DNA of 64,000 bases from Lyngbya sp. PCC 8106 (lineage in GTDB: Bacteria > Cyanobacteriota > Cyanobacteriia > Cyanobacteriales > Microcoleaceae), in the NCBI RefSeq assembly GCF_000169095.1, contig NZ_AAVU01000009.1, positions 1 through 64,000 of the forward strand, given 5' to 3'. Positions 37,097 to 45,712 of this stretch are shown in pieces. The notes under the pieces are model-generated. The model did not search any database. It saw nothing but the letters and a program-made list of their open reading frames with translations, and had not been told where the DNA came from. Positions within the stretch are counted from its first letter, which is position 1. Every line of letters begins with the position of its first letter. Both the position numbers and the translations under genes were made by a program.

Positions 37097-37987
37097 GTGT
37101 TTGCGATCGCTCTAGAACAAAAACAATACAAAACCTACTGCTTGTCTGATCATCACTATCAGTCTCGCTTAGAGGTAGTACCCGAACGAGGGGGGATGAT
37201 TACGCGCTGGCAAGTCAAAGGTCAGGAATTACTCTACCTGGATACAGAACGGTTTGCACATCCTAACTTGACTGTACGGGGAGGAATTCCGATTTTGTTT
37301 CCGATTTGTGGGAACTTGCCGGAGGATACTTACCAATACAATGGTCAGCAGTACAAACTCAAACAGCATGGTTTCGCTCGGAATCTACCCTGGACTGTGA
37401 CGAACCAAACGGCTACTGATTATGCGGCTATTACACTGACCCTGACCAGTAACGGGGAAACTCGCTCTGTTTATCCGTTTGATTTTGAGCTGGAGTTTAC
37501 CTACAAGTTGAAAGGGTCGGAGTTGATCATCTTTCAGCGCTTTACGAACCTCTCGGGTACGATTGAGGGCTTACCTGCACAAGTGATGCCGTTTTCGACA
37601 GGGTTGCATCCCTATTTTTCGGTTTCGGACAAAACTCAACTGCATTTTGAGATTCCGGCGATGCAATATCGGGATCAGATTACCCGAGAACTACACGATT
37701 TTACGGGTTGCTTTGACCCGACGATTGATGAAATTGATGGGATTTTTGGGCCTTTGACCGGGTTGGCCGCGATTGCAACTGATTCGAGTCGTAAGTTGCG
37801 AATTGCCTTGGGTTATAATTTCGCTTACTCGAATTTGGTGTTTTGGACGCTTAAGGGCAAAAACTACTATTGTCTTGAACCCTGGACGGCTCCCCGTAAT
37901 GCCATGAATACGGGCAAGTTACTGACTTATCTCCAGCCTGGAGCCAGTTATGAGACGCTCGTTCACCTGAATGCCACATTTTTTTGA
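37097..37987 (+). CDS. Aldose 1-epimerase family protein (galactose-mutarotase-like)
   Basis: A 296-residue beta-sandwich protein, starting at GTG 37097 (FAIALEQKQYKTYCL). Family features include RLEVVPERGGMITRWQV, GGIPILFPICGNLP, KQHGFARNLPW, TGLHPYFSVSDKT and YYCLEPWTAPRNAMNTG. It is closest to the YeaD/D-hexose-6-phosphate epimerase group, which interconverts anomers of sugars or sugar phosphates. The exact sugar is not clear from sequence. It lies just upstream of tRNA-Lys. Confidence 0.88.
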   Translation: MFAIALEQKQYKTYCLSDHHYQSRLEVVPERGGMITRWQVKGQELLYLDTERFAHPNLTVRGGIPILFPICGNLPEDTYQYNGQQYKLKQHGFARNLPWTVTNQTATDYAAITLTLTSNGETRSVYPFDFELEFTYKLKGSELIIFQRFTNLSGTIEGLPAQVMPFSTGLHPYFSVSDKTQLHFEIPAMQYRDQITRELHDFTGCFDPTIDEIDGIFGPLTGLAAIATDSSRKLRIALGYNFAYSNLVFWTLKGKNYYCLEPWTAPRNAMNTGKLLTYLQPGASYETLVHLNATFF

Positions 37988-38053
37988 AAATCTCTTTTCA
38001 TTTCACAAAAAGTTGTGTTATAATCGTATATGATTGACTGACAGTTAATTAAC

Positions 38054-38126
38054 GGGTCGCTAGCTCAGCGGTAGAGCACTCGGCTTTTAACCGATTGGTC
38101 CTGGGTTCAAATCCCAGGCGACCCAT
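38054..38126 (+). tRNA. tRNA-Lys (TTT)
   Basis: Acceptor GGGTCGC/GCGACCC with discriminator A, D-arm GCTCAGCGGTAGAGC, anticodon loop CTTTTAA (anticodon TTT), and T-arm CTGGG-TTCAAAT-CCCAG. All arms pair apart from one C-T mismatch closing the anticodon stem. CCA is not encoded. Confidence 0.97.
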
Positions 38127-38492
38127 AATTTATAAAATTTAACCGGATGTTATTGCCTCCTATTAACTACTCTGTAGTTTTAGGTGGTGTCTTCAAATAT
38201 TTACTCAATGAACCTTTTAATATGGATTTAATTGAGTAAAAACAGTGCTTGTCCTTGACAGAACGAACGACGTTAGTAGGATAGAGAGTTCAGGTTAGGG
38301 GGTCTATTTATGTGTTTGACAGTTTTTTAAAAATACCCTTATTGATGAGTGAGTCAATATAACAGAGTTGATTGTCAGTTACCCATTGTTCCAGATAGAC
38401 TTTAGTGGATTGGGTAATTATTGGGTAAAAAGTTAATAACTTTGATTGAGTTAGAGACTTAAAACAACGTAAATATAAGGGTTTAAGTTAAA
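38127..38492. other. Gap between tRNA-Lys and tRNA-Leu with a possible gene remnant
   Basis: 366 bp without a start-to-stop gene. On the minus strand one frame is open for ~58 codons (stop at 38308-38310, open back to ~38484, no start codon) and ends IFKKLSNT. It includes STKVYLEQWVTDNQLCYIDS, a protein-like helical composition. This may be the 3' remnant of a gene lost beside the tRNA-Leu 3' end. No family was recognised. Confidence 0.3.
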
Positions 38493-38576
38493 TGCGGAAC
38501 CCGGGACTTGAACCCGGAAGTCCTTGCGAACACTAGAACCTGAATCTAGCGCGTCTACCAATTCCGCCAGTTCCGC
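38493..38576 (-). tRNA. tRNA-Leu (CAG)
   Basis: Minus strand, 84 nt with the long variable arm expected for leucine tRNA. Acceptor GCGGAAC/GTTCCGC with discriminator A, anticodon stem CTAGA/TCTAG with loop TTCAGGT (anticodon CAG), and T-arm CCGGG-TTCAAGT-CCCGG. No intron. CCA is not encoded. Confidence 0.97.
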
Positions 38577-38662
38577 TTTCTGTATTTAATTGCACAAGAT
38601 TCTATTGTCGGGGAATTTTTTAGTTTTGTCAACCCTCCTTCCAGAAGAATTTCACCAACTCC

Positions 38663-40087
38663 TTAAGGCAGAGGTATGAAGTCATAACCAACCCCTGAAC
38701 GATTTCCCGGTTGAATCTCCACCAATTGTACAGCTTGATTGCGATCGCCAGAGGGTAAAAACTTAATAACACTCGTTGCTCCCTCAGCCGAAAAATTAGA
38801 CTCGGAAAGCACCTGTTGAACTCCGCTTCGGGAAGGTTGCTCTTGGATACCTGCAATTAACGCTTGTGTCGCATCATAAGCCATTGTAGTTCGCCAGTTA
38901 ATATCCCCTCTCCAAAGTTCATATGCTTCTTGTGTAAATCGAGAATCGAGATAGGCGAGAATATGCCAAGGAACCGCAACCACGACTCCTTCACTATCGC
39001 CCCCAACTTTCAAGGTGTCAACTGCATAAAAATCATCTCCCGCTAAAATTGGTAGCTGTTTGCGGTTGACTCGCACAACTTGTAACGCTTTTTCCACGGT
39101 AGAAGAATCGGGAAAGAGTACAATAACTTCTACTCCCTGCTGAAAAGCTGCATCCAGACTTTTGAACGCATTAAAGTGAGAATAAGATAGGTCAAACACA
39201 TCCACAACTTCTCCGCCATCGCCATAAAGAGCCGTGATAAATTCATCTTTGAGCGACTGACTGTAGGCGCTCTGGCTATTATAAAAAATAACCGCTTTTT
39301 GTTGGTAGAGTTCCCCGATCATATATTTGACGAGTTGATTGGCGGCAAAGCGATCGCTCGGTACGGTACGAAATATATAATCTCCCGCAGTTGAGAGTTT
39401 AACCGAGGTACTGATCGGCGAAATTGCTACTAAATTTCCCCCTTCATAAATCGGTGCGGCTGCCAAGGAAACACCGCTGGAATAGTGACCCACCACGCCT
39501 AAAATCTCATTATTCTTTACCAAAGTTTCGGCGACTTTTTGGGCGATTTCGGAGTTATTTTTATCATCTGCAATCACAACTTTTAGAGGAATTCCCGCGA
39601 TTCCACCCGCCCGATTAATTTCATTTTGGGCTTGGGCTACTCCCCGTAACATTGCTTCCCCAGTTCCCAAAGACTTGGGGTCTCCTATCGGAACGGTTAC
39701 CGCAATGCTGTAGGCTTTTTTGTTTCCAATGCGGGCGTTATTGAGATAAATTAATGCTTCGGGATCATTAGGATTTGTTTGCAGTGAAGCCTCAAAATTC
39801 CTAACAGCTTCTTGATAATTTCCAGATGCTAAAGCGGTTAACCCGGCTTGTTTTTCGGGAATGCTAGGTTTAGGAATTAAACTCTTTTCTCCCTGACTGA
39901 TTAAATTCTCAAGTGAGGGAATAGCCGTAGAAGCTGGAGAGGAAGATGAACCTTCAACAGCAGTTGGAGAAAGATTGATATTGTTTGAACGAGTAAAAAA
40001 CCAATACCCCACTCCGAGTACACTTCCGGTAATTAACAAGGCTAAGGCGAGAGTCGTTAGTTCTTTTTGATTGGAGATTTTAGACAT
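38663..40087 (-). CDS. Membrane-anchored branched-chain-amino-acid-type ligand-binding protein
   Basis: 474 residues. An N-terminal transmembrane anchor (LTTLALALLITGSVLGVGYW) is followed by a Ser/Pro linker, a TPR-like motif (ALASGNYQEAVRNFEASLQT, ~86-105), and a type I periplasmic ligand-binding fold (Peripla_BP_6) from ~128. That fold includes YSIAVTVPIGDPKSLGTGEA, LRGVAQAQNEINRAGGIAG, VVGHYSSGVSLAAAPIYEGG and AVIFYNSQSAYSQSLKDEFI. In ABC systems such proteins bind Leu/Ile/Val. No permease or ATPase is nearby, and the kinase gene next to it on the same strand suggests a sensory role (inference). Confidence 0.85.
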   Translation of the reverse strand: MSKISNQKELTTLALALLITGSVLGVGYWFFTRSNNINLSPTAVEGSSSSPASTAIPSLENLISQGEKSLIPKPSIPEKQAGLTALASGNYQEAVRNFEASLQTNPNDPEALIYLNNARIGNKKAYSIAVTVPIGDPKSLGTGEAMLRGVAQAQNEINRAGGIAGIPLKVVIADDKNNSEIAQKVAETLVKNNEILGVVGHYSSGVSLAAAPIYEGGNLVAISPISTSVKLSTAGDYIFRTVPSDRFAANQLVKYMIGELYQQKAVIFYNSQSAYSQSLKDEFITALYGDGGEVVDVFDLSYSHFNAFKSLDAAFQQGVEVIVLFPDSSTVEKALQVVRVNRKQLPILAGDDFYAVDTLKVGGDSEGVVVAVPWHILAYLDSRFTQEAYELWRGDINWRTTMAYDATQALIAGIQEQPSRSGVQQVLSESNFSAEGATSVIKFLPSGDRNQAVQLVEIQPGNRSGVGYDFIPLP

Positions 40088-40214
40088 AAGCCGAAAACTA
40101 TAACGACAAATTTTAACTGTCTAATTCGAGTATATCCTATTTTTTAAATTAAATCCTGTTTTTGTCAAATTAAAAGTCAACTTGCATAAGCTTATACCAT
40201 CGCGAACTATATGT

Positions 40215-40325
40215 TTAAATGGAGAATAAAATTAATCCTTCACAACAGTATAGACCTACTCCAAGCCCTCCCAGAGTAATCATTAATGCCAAAACTAAAA
40301 TCGTGGTTTCGTTTTTCTGAGACAT
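40215..40325 (-). CDS. 36-residue membrane peptide, possibly a remnant of a second ligand-binding gene
   Basis: Minus-strand ATG to TAA. It starts MSQKNETTILVLALMITLGG and ends in a further hydrophobic stretch. It closely resembles the N-terminal anchor of the neighbouring ligand-binding protein (LTTLALALLITGSVLGVGY), so it may be what is left of a tandem paralogue after an internal deletion. It could also be a real small membrane protein. No good ribosome binding site is visible. Confidence 0.4.
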   Translation of the reverse strand: MSQKNETTILVLALMITLGGLGVGLYCCEGLILFSI

Positions 40326-40362
40326 AAGATTAAAACCAAAATTGAGTTTTTCCGAAAATCGT

Positions 40363-41799
40363 TTACAAGAAGCGATAAAGAATTAAATAGATTAAACGAA
40401 ATAAAGTAGTAATAGCAACACAACCCAAAGCACCTAAAATGGGAAAAATTATCACACCCGACAACGGAATACCTTGTCCGAATGTGGAAATAAAGATTAC
40501 TATTGCTAGAGAAATTAAAGCTAAAATAATTTGTTCTTTTGTTTCGATCCAGCGGCGATATTGAGCAAAAATCAATCCTCCGAACGTACCGCCAACAATT
40601 AAAGCCAAAAGCGGAAGTGAACCTCCCAATAAACCATTGACTGCAATCCGTAATAAAGCAATTTCAAAACCCGTAAATGCGGCTCCTTTTAACAAATTTA
40701 TTGTCGAAAAAGAAGGCGAAGAAGTGGGGGGAGCGGGGGGAGCGGGAGAAGGAGAGGGAGCGGGGGACGGAATTTGAATTTGAGGTTGAACAGAAACCGA
40801 TGAAATGGGTTGTGCTTTCGGCGTCGATAAAGGAACCTGTGGGGGTGAAGGGAGAGGATTTAAAAGCTTAAGAACTTGTTCGGCTGAACCAAAGCGATCG
40901 CTCGGTCTAGACTGAAGCATTTTATCTAAAATATAAGCGAGGGAATCGGAAACTTGGGTTTTATCTTTCCAATTCCAGCGACCATTATGACTATCATAAA
41001 GTTCTTTAGGATATTTTCCCGTTAACAGCACAATACAGGTTACAGCTAAAGCATATAAGTCCGTCGAAGGGAAAACACTATGACCCTGCATTTGTTCAGG
41101 GGGAGCGAATCCCATCGAAAAAATTCCGGTCGATGTCCCCAATTTATTCGCCTGTTGAGTCACCTGTTTAACGGCACCAAAATCGAGTAAATAAAGACGA
41201 CCTTTGCGATCGCGCATAATATTAGACGGTTTGATATCGCGATGAATCACATCTTCATCGTGAACAAATTGGAGAACATTGAGGATTTCTTCTAAAACTT
41301 CTCGCACCCCGTCTTCAGAAAATTGACCTTGAGTGTCAAGTTCGGCTTCTAAATCTTGACCGTCAATATAGTCTTGAACGATATAAAAAAATTGCTGAGT
41401 TTGTGAAGATTGCCAGCCGGAAGATTCTAGGGGAAAATAGGCGAGAAGATTGGGAATTTGCGGGTGTTGATTTCCCAAACGATCCAAAACAACGGCTTCT
41501 CGTTCAAAGAGTTGTAGCGCGAGTTCTAACTCAGAGGGACTCAGATCGTTAGCGGGTTGAAACAGTTTCACCACACATTTTCGCAAAGCTGGAGATCGGC
41601 GATCGCAAGCTAAAAAAGCCGCTCCAAACCCCCCTTGACCGAGTAAGCGTTCGGGTAGATAACGACCATCTAAAATTAGAGGCATCCCACAAGTTGTACA
41701 ATACTTTTGCTGTACTGTTTTGAGGATGGTCTTGTCATCGAGGTCAGCAAACAGATTTTCGGGACGGGGACACCCTGGACGAGTACAATGAATTTTCAT
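40363..41799 (-). CDS. Hanks-type Ser/Thr protein kinase, 4-Cys type
   Basis: 478 residues. The N-terminus has a zinc-ribbon-like four-Cys motif (Cys5, Cys10, Cys34, Cys37; CTRPGC ... CTTC), a hallmark of one cyanobacterial kinase group. The kinase domain follows: glycine loop LLGQGGFGAAFLA, VVKLF lysine, catalytic HRDIKPSNIM and LLDFGAVKQV (DFG). After a Pro/Ser-rich linker (~310-350) come about four transmembrane helices (NGLLGGSLPLLALIVGGTFG and others). The kinase should act in the cytoplasm at the membrane. The ligand-binding protein downstream on the same strand is a candidate partner, and the PP2C phosphatase at 2.2 kb a candidate opponent. Confidence 0.9.
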   Translation of the reverse strand: MKIHCTRPGCPRPENLFADLDDKTILKTVQQKYCTTCGMPLILDGRYLPERLLGQGGFGAAFLACDRRSPALRKCVVKLFQPANDLSPSELELALQLFEREAVVLDRLGNQHPQIPNLLAYFPLESSGWQSSQTQQFFYIVQDYIDGQDLEAELDTQGQFSEDGVREVLEEILNVLQFVHDEDVIHRDIKPSNIMRDRKGRLYLLDFGAVKQVTQQANKLGTSTGIFSMGFAPPEQMQGHSVFPSTDLYALAVTCIVLLTGKYPKELYDSHNGRWNWKDKTQVSDSLAYILDKMLQSRPSDRFGSAEQVLKLLNPLPSPPQVPLSTPKAQPISSVSVQPQIQIPSPAPSPSPAPPAPPTSSPSFSTINLLKGAAFTGFEIALLRIAVNGLLGGSLPLLALIVGGTFGGLIFAQYRRWIETKEQIILALISLAIVIFISTFGQGIPLSGVIIFPILGALGCVAITTLFRLIYLILYRFL

Positions 41800-42020
41800 A
41801 GAGATAATCAGTGGCTAGTCAAGCGTCACTCCTTGTCATTTGGTTGTTATTATTATCTCACCCTAACATCTACATTTTATGTCGATCTGAGCCAAAAAAG
41901 GGCAACTGTAGATTTAAAGTCTTGAATTTTCGGCTACTTTTCCGGGTTAATTTCTCAGCCATTTTAACAAAAATTTAACTTTATTTATGTTCTAAAAAAT
42001 TTGAGGGAATGAATGGAGAC

Positions 42021-42983
42021 TTACTCAGTTGAAACAGGTTCTTCACGAGTTAAGTTCAGTTTTTGAGTTGAAAATCGAGGTAAGACATCTCGACTAAAAG
42101 CTTCTGCGGCTTTTGATTGATAGCGGTTAGGATTGACAATCACAGATAACATTCGTCGAACTGTTACCCCTTCTATTTTCGTTTGATGAAGCACACCCAT
42201 TTGCAATTCCTTTTCAATCGCAGAAGTCGAGACAAACGCGGCTCCTAAACCCGCTTGAACTGTATTTTTAATCGCTTCAATGGAGTTGAGTTCCATCTCA
42301 ATTTGTAGACGACGAGGATCAATATTAGAGCGACTGAGAACTTGATCAATCACTTTGCGAATGGTAGATTGAGAATCGAGGGCGATAAACTGTAACTTAT
42401 ACAAGTCTTCTTTTTGAATACTGTCTTGTTTAGCAAAGCGATGAAAAACAGGTAAAATCAAAGCCAATTCATCTTCAATATAAGGCTGAATGGTAATTGA
42501 TTCATGGAGTTCTGGAGGAACCTCACCGCCAATAATTGCCAAATCAATTTGACCATTGGCAACACTCCAAGCCGTGCGTCGAGTGGAATGAACGTGTAAC
42601 TGCACAGCGACATCAGGATATTTTTGCCGAAATAATCCAATCATTCTCGGGAGTAGATAAGTCCCTGTTGTTTGAGACGCTCCCACAATCAGAGTACCCC
42701 CTTGTAAGTTTTGGAGATCTTCAATCGCGCGACAAGTTTCTTGACATAATGAGAGGATTTTTTCACCATAACTCAAGAGGAGATGTCCGGCTTCCGTCAA
42801 TTTTGCCCGACGCCCTCCGCGATCAAATAGAGGTACATTAAGCTGTCGTTCTAGGTTTTGAACTTGTAAACTGATAGCAGGTTGTGAAACATACAAACTA
42901 TCAGCCGCCCGCTTAAAGCTCCCCTCAGCCGCGATCGCTTTGAGAATGCGTAATTGGTCTAAGGTGAACGGAACATCTGACAT
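42021..42983 (-). CDS. rbcR: LysR-family regulator, RbcR-like (copy 1)
   Basis: A 320-residue LysR regulator. The winged-helix N-terminus (FTLDQLRILKAIAAEGSFKR, AADSLYVSQPAISLQVQNLE) is followed by the effector domain with GGTLIVGASQTTGTYLLPRM and QLHVHSTRRTAWSVANGQ, which match RbcR, the activator of Rubisco genes and relative of CmpR and CcmR. It is nearly identical to the next gene through the DNA-binding half and diverges more toward the C-terminus. It lies 176 bp downstream of that copy, same strand. Which paralogue keeps the RbcR role cannot be told here. Confidence 0.88.
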   Translation of the reverse strand: MSDVPFTLDQLRILKAIAAEGSFKRAADSLYVSQPAISLQVQNLERQLNVPLFDRGGRRAKLTEAGHLLLSYGEKILSLCQETCRAIEDLQNLQGGTLIVGASQTTGTYLLPRMIGLFRQKYPDVAVQLHVHSTRRTAWSVANGQIDLAIIGGEVPPELHESITIQPYIEDELALILPVFHRFAKQDSIQKEDLYKLQFIALDSQSTIRKVIDQVLSRSNIDPRRLQIEMELNSIEAIKNTVQAGLGAAFVSTSAIEKELQMGVLHQTKIEGVTVRRMLSVIVNPNRYQSKAAEAFSRDVLPRFSTQKLNLTREEPVSTE

Positions 42984-43159
42984 AGTTTTTTCTAGCTAAT
43001 GGTTTAATATTCAATATTCAACAATACCCAAATTACTGATCCAACACAACGGCAAATCAAACCGGGTGAGTTTAGATTGAGAATGAAAAATTTCCCCCTT
43101 TCATGTCAACCACTTGTTAACTGTTGTGGATCGAATCAATAATTAGGATTGTGGAAAAC

Positions 43160-44182
43160 CTAGACTTTTTTTTCACTCAACTCCGACTGCACCCGAGAGG
43201 AATCGGGTAATACCTCTACCCCTTCAGAGGGTTGATAATCTAGGTCATATTTACCCAAACCGGGTGTAGAAAACCGAGGTAAAATCTCTTTTGTAAAAGC
43301 TTCAGCCGCTTTCGATTGATAGCGATGGGGATTAGAAATCGCCGAGAGAATGCGAGTAATGATCACCCGCTCAATCTTGAGAGTTTGCAACACCCCCATG
43401 CTTAATTCCTTTTCAATTGCTGAGGTGGAGACAAATGCGACACCCAAACCCGACTGAACGGCATTTTTGATCGCTTCAATAGAGCTTAACTCCATCTCAA
43501 TTTTCAGACGAGTCGTGTCAATACCCGCACGAGTTAGAACTTGATCAATAACGCGACGAATTGTAGACTGAGTATCCAAACTGATGAATTGGAGGTGATA
43601 TAAATCTTCTTGGGCAATAATCTCCTGTTGGGCAAAAGGATGAGAAACCGGGACAATTAATGCCAATTCATCGCGAGCATAAGGCACAATTTCGAGAGAT
43701 TGTGCAAGTTCAGCAGAAATTTCTCCACCGACAATGGCTAAATCAACTTGTCCATTGACCACACTCCAAGCCGTGCGGCGAGTGGAATGAACGTGTAACT
43801 GCACCGCAACACTGGGATATTTTTGCCGAAATAATCCAATCATTCTCGGGAGTAGATAAGTCCCTGTAGTTTGAGATGCTCCGACAATGAGTGTACCCCC
43901 CTTCAGATTTTGTAAATCTTCAATGGCGAGGCAAGTTTCCTGACACAATGAGAGGACTTTCTCACCGTAACTGAGGAGGAGATAACCCGCTTCAGTCAGT
44001 TGAGCGCGACGTCCTGCCCGGTCAAACAACGGTACATCTAGCTGTCGTTCTAAGTTTTGGATTTGAAGACTGATGGCCGGTTGTGAGACATATAGGCTAT
44101 CGGCCGCCCGCTTGAAGCTTCCTTCAGCCGCGATCGCTTTGAGAATGCGTAATTGGTCTAGAGTGAATGGCAGGTCAGACAT
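43160..44182 (-). CDS. rbcR: LysR-family regulator, RbcR-like (copy 2)
   Basis: A 340-residue paralogue of the preceding gene with the same helix-turn-helix region (AADSLYVSQPAISLQIQNLE) and effector-domain core (IVGASQTTGTYLLPRMIGLF). Differences cluster in the ligand-binding half (SLEIVPYARDELALIVPVSH versus TIQPYIEDELALILPVFH in copy 1) and in a longer C-terminal tail (YDLDYQPSEGVEVLPDSSRV). The divergent NnrU-family gene starts 87 bp away, so an operator for this LysR protein may lie between them. The tandem arrangement points to a duplication followed by divergence of ligand sensing. Confidence 0.88.
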   Translation of the reverse strand: MSDLPFTLDQLRILKAIAAEGSFKRAADSLYVSQPAISLQIQNLERQLDVPLFDRAGRRAQLTEAGYLLLSYGEKVLSLCQETCLAIEDLQNLKGGTLIVGASQTTGTYLLPRMIGLFRQKYPSVAVQLHVHSTRRTAWSVVNGQVDLAIVGGEISAELAQSLEIVPYARDELALIVPVSHPFAQQEIIAQEDLYHLQFISLDTQSTIRRVIDQVLTRAGIDTTRLKIEMELSSIEAIKNAVQSGLGVAFVSTSAIEKELSMGVLQTLKIERVIITRILSAISNPHRYQSKAAEAFTKEILPRFSTPGLGKYDLDYQPSEGVEVLPDSSRVQSELSEKKV

Positions 44183-44269
44183 AAGACTTCACCTCAACAG
44201 GCCAGAGAAGCTTTAAGGGAAAATAGGAGGAGATCAAGTTCTTTCAGCATACTGCGGTTCGGATTTGTA

Positions 44270-45019
44270 TTGAAGTTAACTTTATTATCGACTGAAGAGG
44301 TGACAATCGTGGATCAATGGCTAACATCGAGCCATATTGTGATGTTGGGGTTGCTGTTTGGCTTTGCGATCGCTCATAGTGGTCTAGCAGCATTGCGCCC
44401 TTGGGGTGAACAAAAAATCGGCCCTCGACTTTATCGAATTGTATTTGCGCTGGTGAGTTTACCGTTGGCGGTGGTGTTGATTATTTATTTTTTCAATCAC
44501 CGTTATGATGGAGTACAACTTTGGCAAGTTAAACAGTATCCTTTTGTTATACCCCTGGTGTGGGGATTATCGGCTGTCTCGTTTGTGTTTCTTTATCCGG
44601 CAACATTTAACCTGCTGGAAATCGCGGCAATTGAAAAGCCGCAAGTTCATCTCTACGAAACTGGGATCATTCGTATTACTCGTCATCCTCAGATGGTGGG
44701 ACAGGTGATTTGGTGCATCGCTCACACGCTCTGGCTCGGTACAAGCTTCACGTTGGTGACTTCGATCGGTTTGGTTGCTCATCACCTATTTGCGGTTTGG
44801 CACGGCGACAAGCGCATGAGAGCGCGTTATGGTGAAGCATTTGATGCCGTTCGGGATCGCACTTCTGTTATACCCTTTTTGGCAATTCTTCAGGGTCGTC
44901 AAACTTTACAGTGGCAGGAGTTTGTCCGCTGGTCTTATCTGGGTGTTGCTATTTTCATCATTCTCTTGTGGCAAGCTCATCCATTGTTGATAGGTGCCAC
45001 AAGTAACGTAGCCTGGTAG
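44270..45019 (+). CDS. NnrU-family membrane protein
   Basis: Up to 249 residues with six or so transmembrane helices. NnrU features are the histidine-containing first helix (IVMLGLLFGFAIAHSGLA), the segment RLYRIVFALVSLPLAVVLII, and ITRHPQMVGQVIWCIAHTLW. The family is related to the isoprenoid methyltransferase/ZISO group, in which heme-coordinating histidines catalyse carotene isomerisation. Whether this one is a zeta-carotene isomerase-like enzyme is not certain. The start is unclear: TTG 44270 gives the longest form, and GTG 44309 is better placed after GAAGAGG. Confidence 0.8.
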   Translation: MKLTLLSTEEVTIVDQWLTSSHIVMLGLLFGFAIAHSGLAALRPWGEQKIGPRLYRIVFALVSLPLAVVLIIYFFNHRYDGVQLWQVKQYPFVIPLVWGLSAVSFVFLYPATFNLLEIAAIEKPQVHLYETGIIRITRHPQMVGQVIWCIAHTLWLGTSFTLVTSIGLVAHHLFAVWHGDKRMRARYGEAFDAVRDRTSVIPFLAILQGRQTLQWQEFVRWSYLGVAIFIILLWQAHPLLIGATSNVAW

Positions 45020-45065
45020 CATGATCCCAGTGATATTAAACGTTCATTAATAAAAAATTTCCAAG

Positions 45066-45452
45066 ATGATGCTGCTTTCAATTCGTGAGCAAAATTTTAC
45101 AAAAGAGGTCTTGGGTGCCTCTACTCCAGTTCTTGTTCATTTCTGGGCGCCCTGGTGTGGGTTGTGTCGGCTGATTGTTCCTCAGTTACACCAATTTCAA
45201 GACAACTGGCAAGATCAGGTCAAAGTGGTTGGGGTGAATGCGGATCAAAGTCTTAAATTGGCAAGCACCTACCGTCTTCAGACTTTACCCACGGTCATTT
45301 TATTCGATAATGGTCAAGAATTACATCGACTCGAACATTTTCATGGACGGGAAGATTTGCGACGGACTCTTGATGAGTTTATGCAAAATCACCAAAATCG
45401 ATGTTCTTCTGTGTCTCTCTCAACCCATGAATATCTCTCTTTAGAAGCCTAG
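45066..45452 (+). CDS. Thioredoxin-like protein with CGLC active site
   Basis: A 128-residue thioredoxin fold: VLVHFWAPWCGLCRL near the N-terminus, DQVKVVGVNADQSLKLA, and the cis-proline segment LQTLPTVILFDNGQEL. The redox motif is Cys31-Gly-Leu-Cys34 instead of CGPC, which should change redox potential and partner choice. A thioredoxin of this sort following an NnrU-like gene occurs in other cyanobacteria as I recall, but I cannot confirm that here. It is 46 bp downstream of the NnrU gene and probably co-transcribed. Confidence 0.88.
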   Translation: MMLLSIREQNFTKEVLGASTPVLVHFWAPWCGLCRLIVPQLHQFQDNWQDQVKVVGVNADQSLKLASTYRLQTLPTVILFDNGQELHRLEHFHGREDLRRTLDEFMQNHQNRCSSVSLSTHEYLSLEA

Positions 45453-45463
45453 TTCCTTCAATA

Positions 45464-45530
45464 GGGAACAGGGAACAGGGAACAGGGAAAAGGCAAAAGG
45501 CAAAAGGCAAAAGGCAAAAGGGAAAAGGCA
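45464..45530. repeat. Heptanucleotide tandem repeat (STRR)
   Basis: Nine units of period 7: three GGGAACA, one GGGAAAA, four GGCAAAA and a final GGGAAAA. The GGGAACA unit also occurs six times inside the inverted-repeat element at 63.1 kb. Short tandemly repeated heptamers are typical of filamentous cyanobacteria. Confidence 0.9.
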
Positions 45531-45576
45531 GTTATCAGTAACTTCTAAGTTCTGACTTCTGACTTTTCCCAACTGC

Positions 45577-45634
45577 GGGGCGGGTTTAACTCAATCTTGG
45601 AGTGGTTGTCAAGATTGTAGGCTTAACCTGCCCC
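45577..45634. repeat. Palindromic hairpin repeat, 58 bp
   Basis: Outer arms GGGGCGGGTTTAA and TTAACCTGCCCC surround an inner perfect 8-bp inverted repeat CAATCTTG/CAAGATTG with a 10-nt loop. Almost the whole unit folds into one hairpin. It resembles small dispersed palindromes of cyanobacterial genomes, though no second full copy was found in this window. Confidence 0.7.
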
Positions 45635-45712
45635 TACATGAAGCTTATTGATTAGTCGGATATCATATAACTTCTAAGGAGATGGGGAAATTCATAATTT
45701 ATAATTCATTGA

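Noticed and set aside
45464..45530. CRISPR-like array
   Set aside because: The period is 7 bp with no spacers. It is a heptanucleotide tandem repeat, and no cas gene is in the window.
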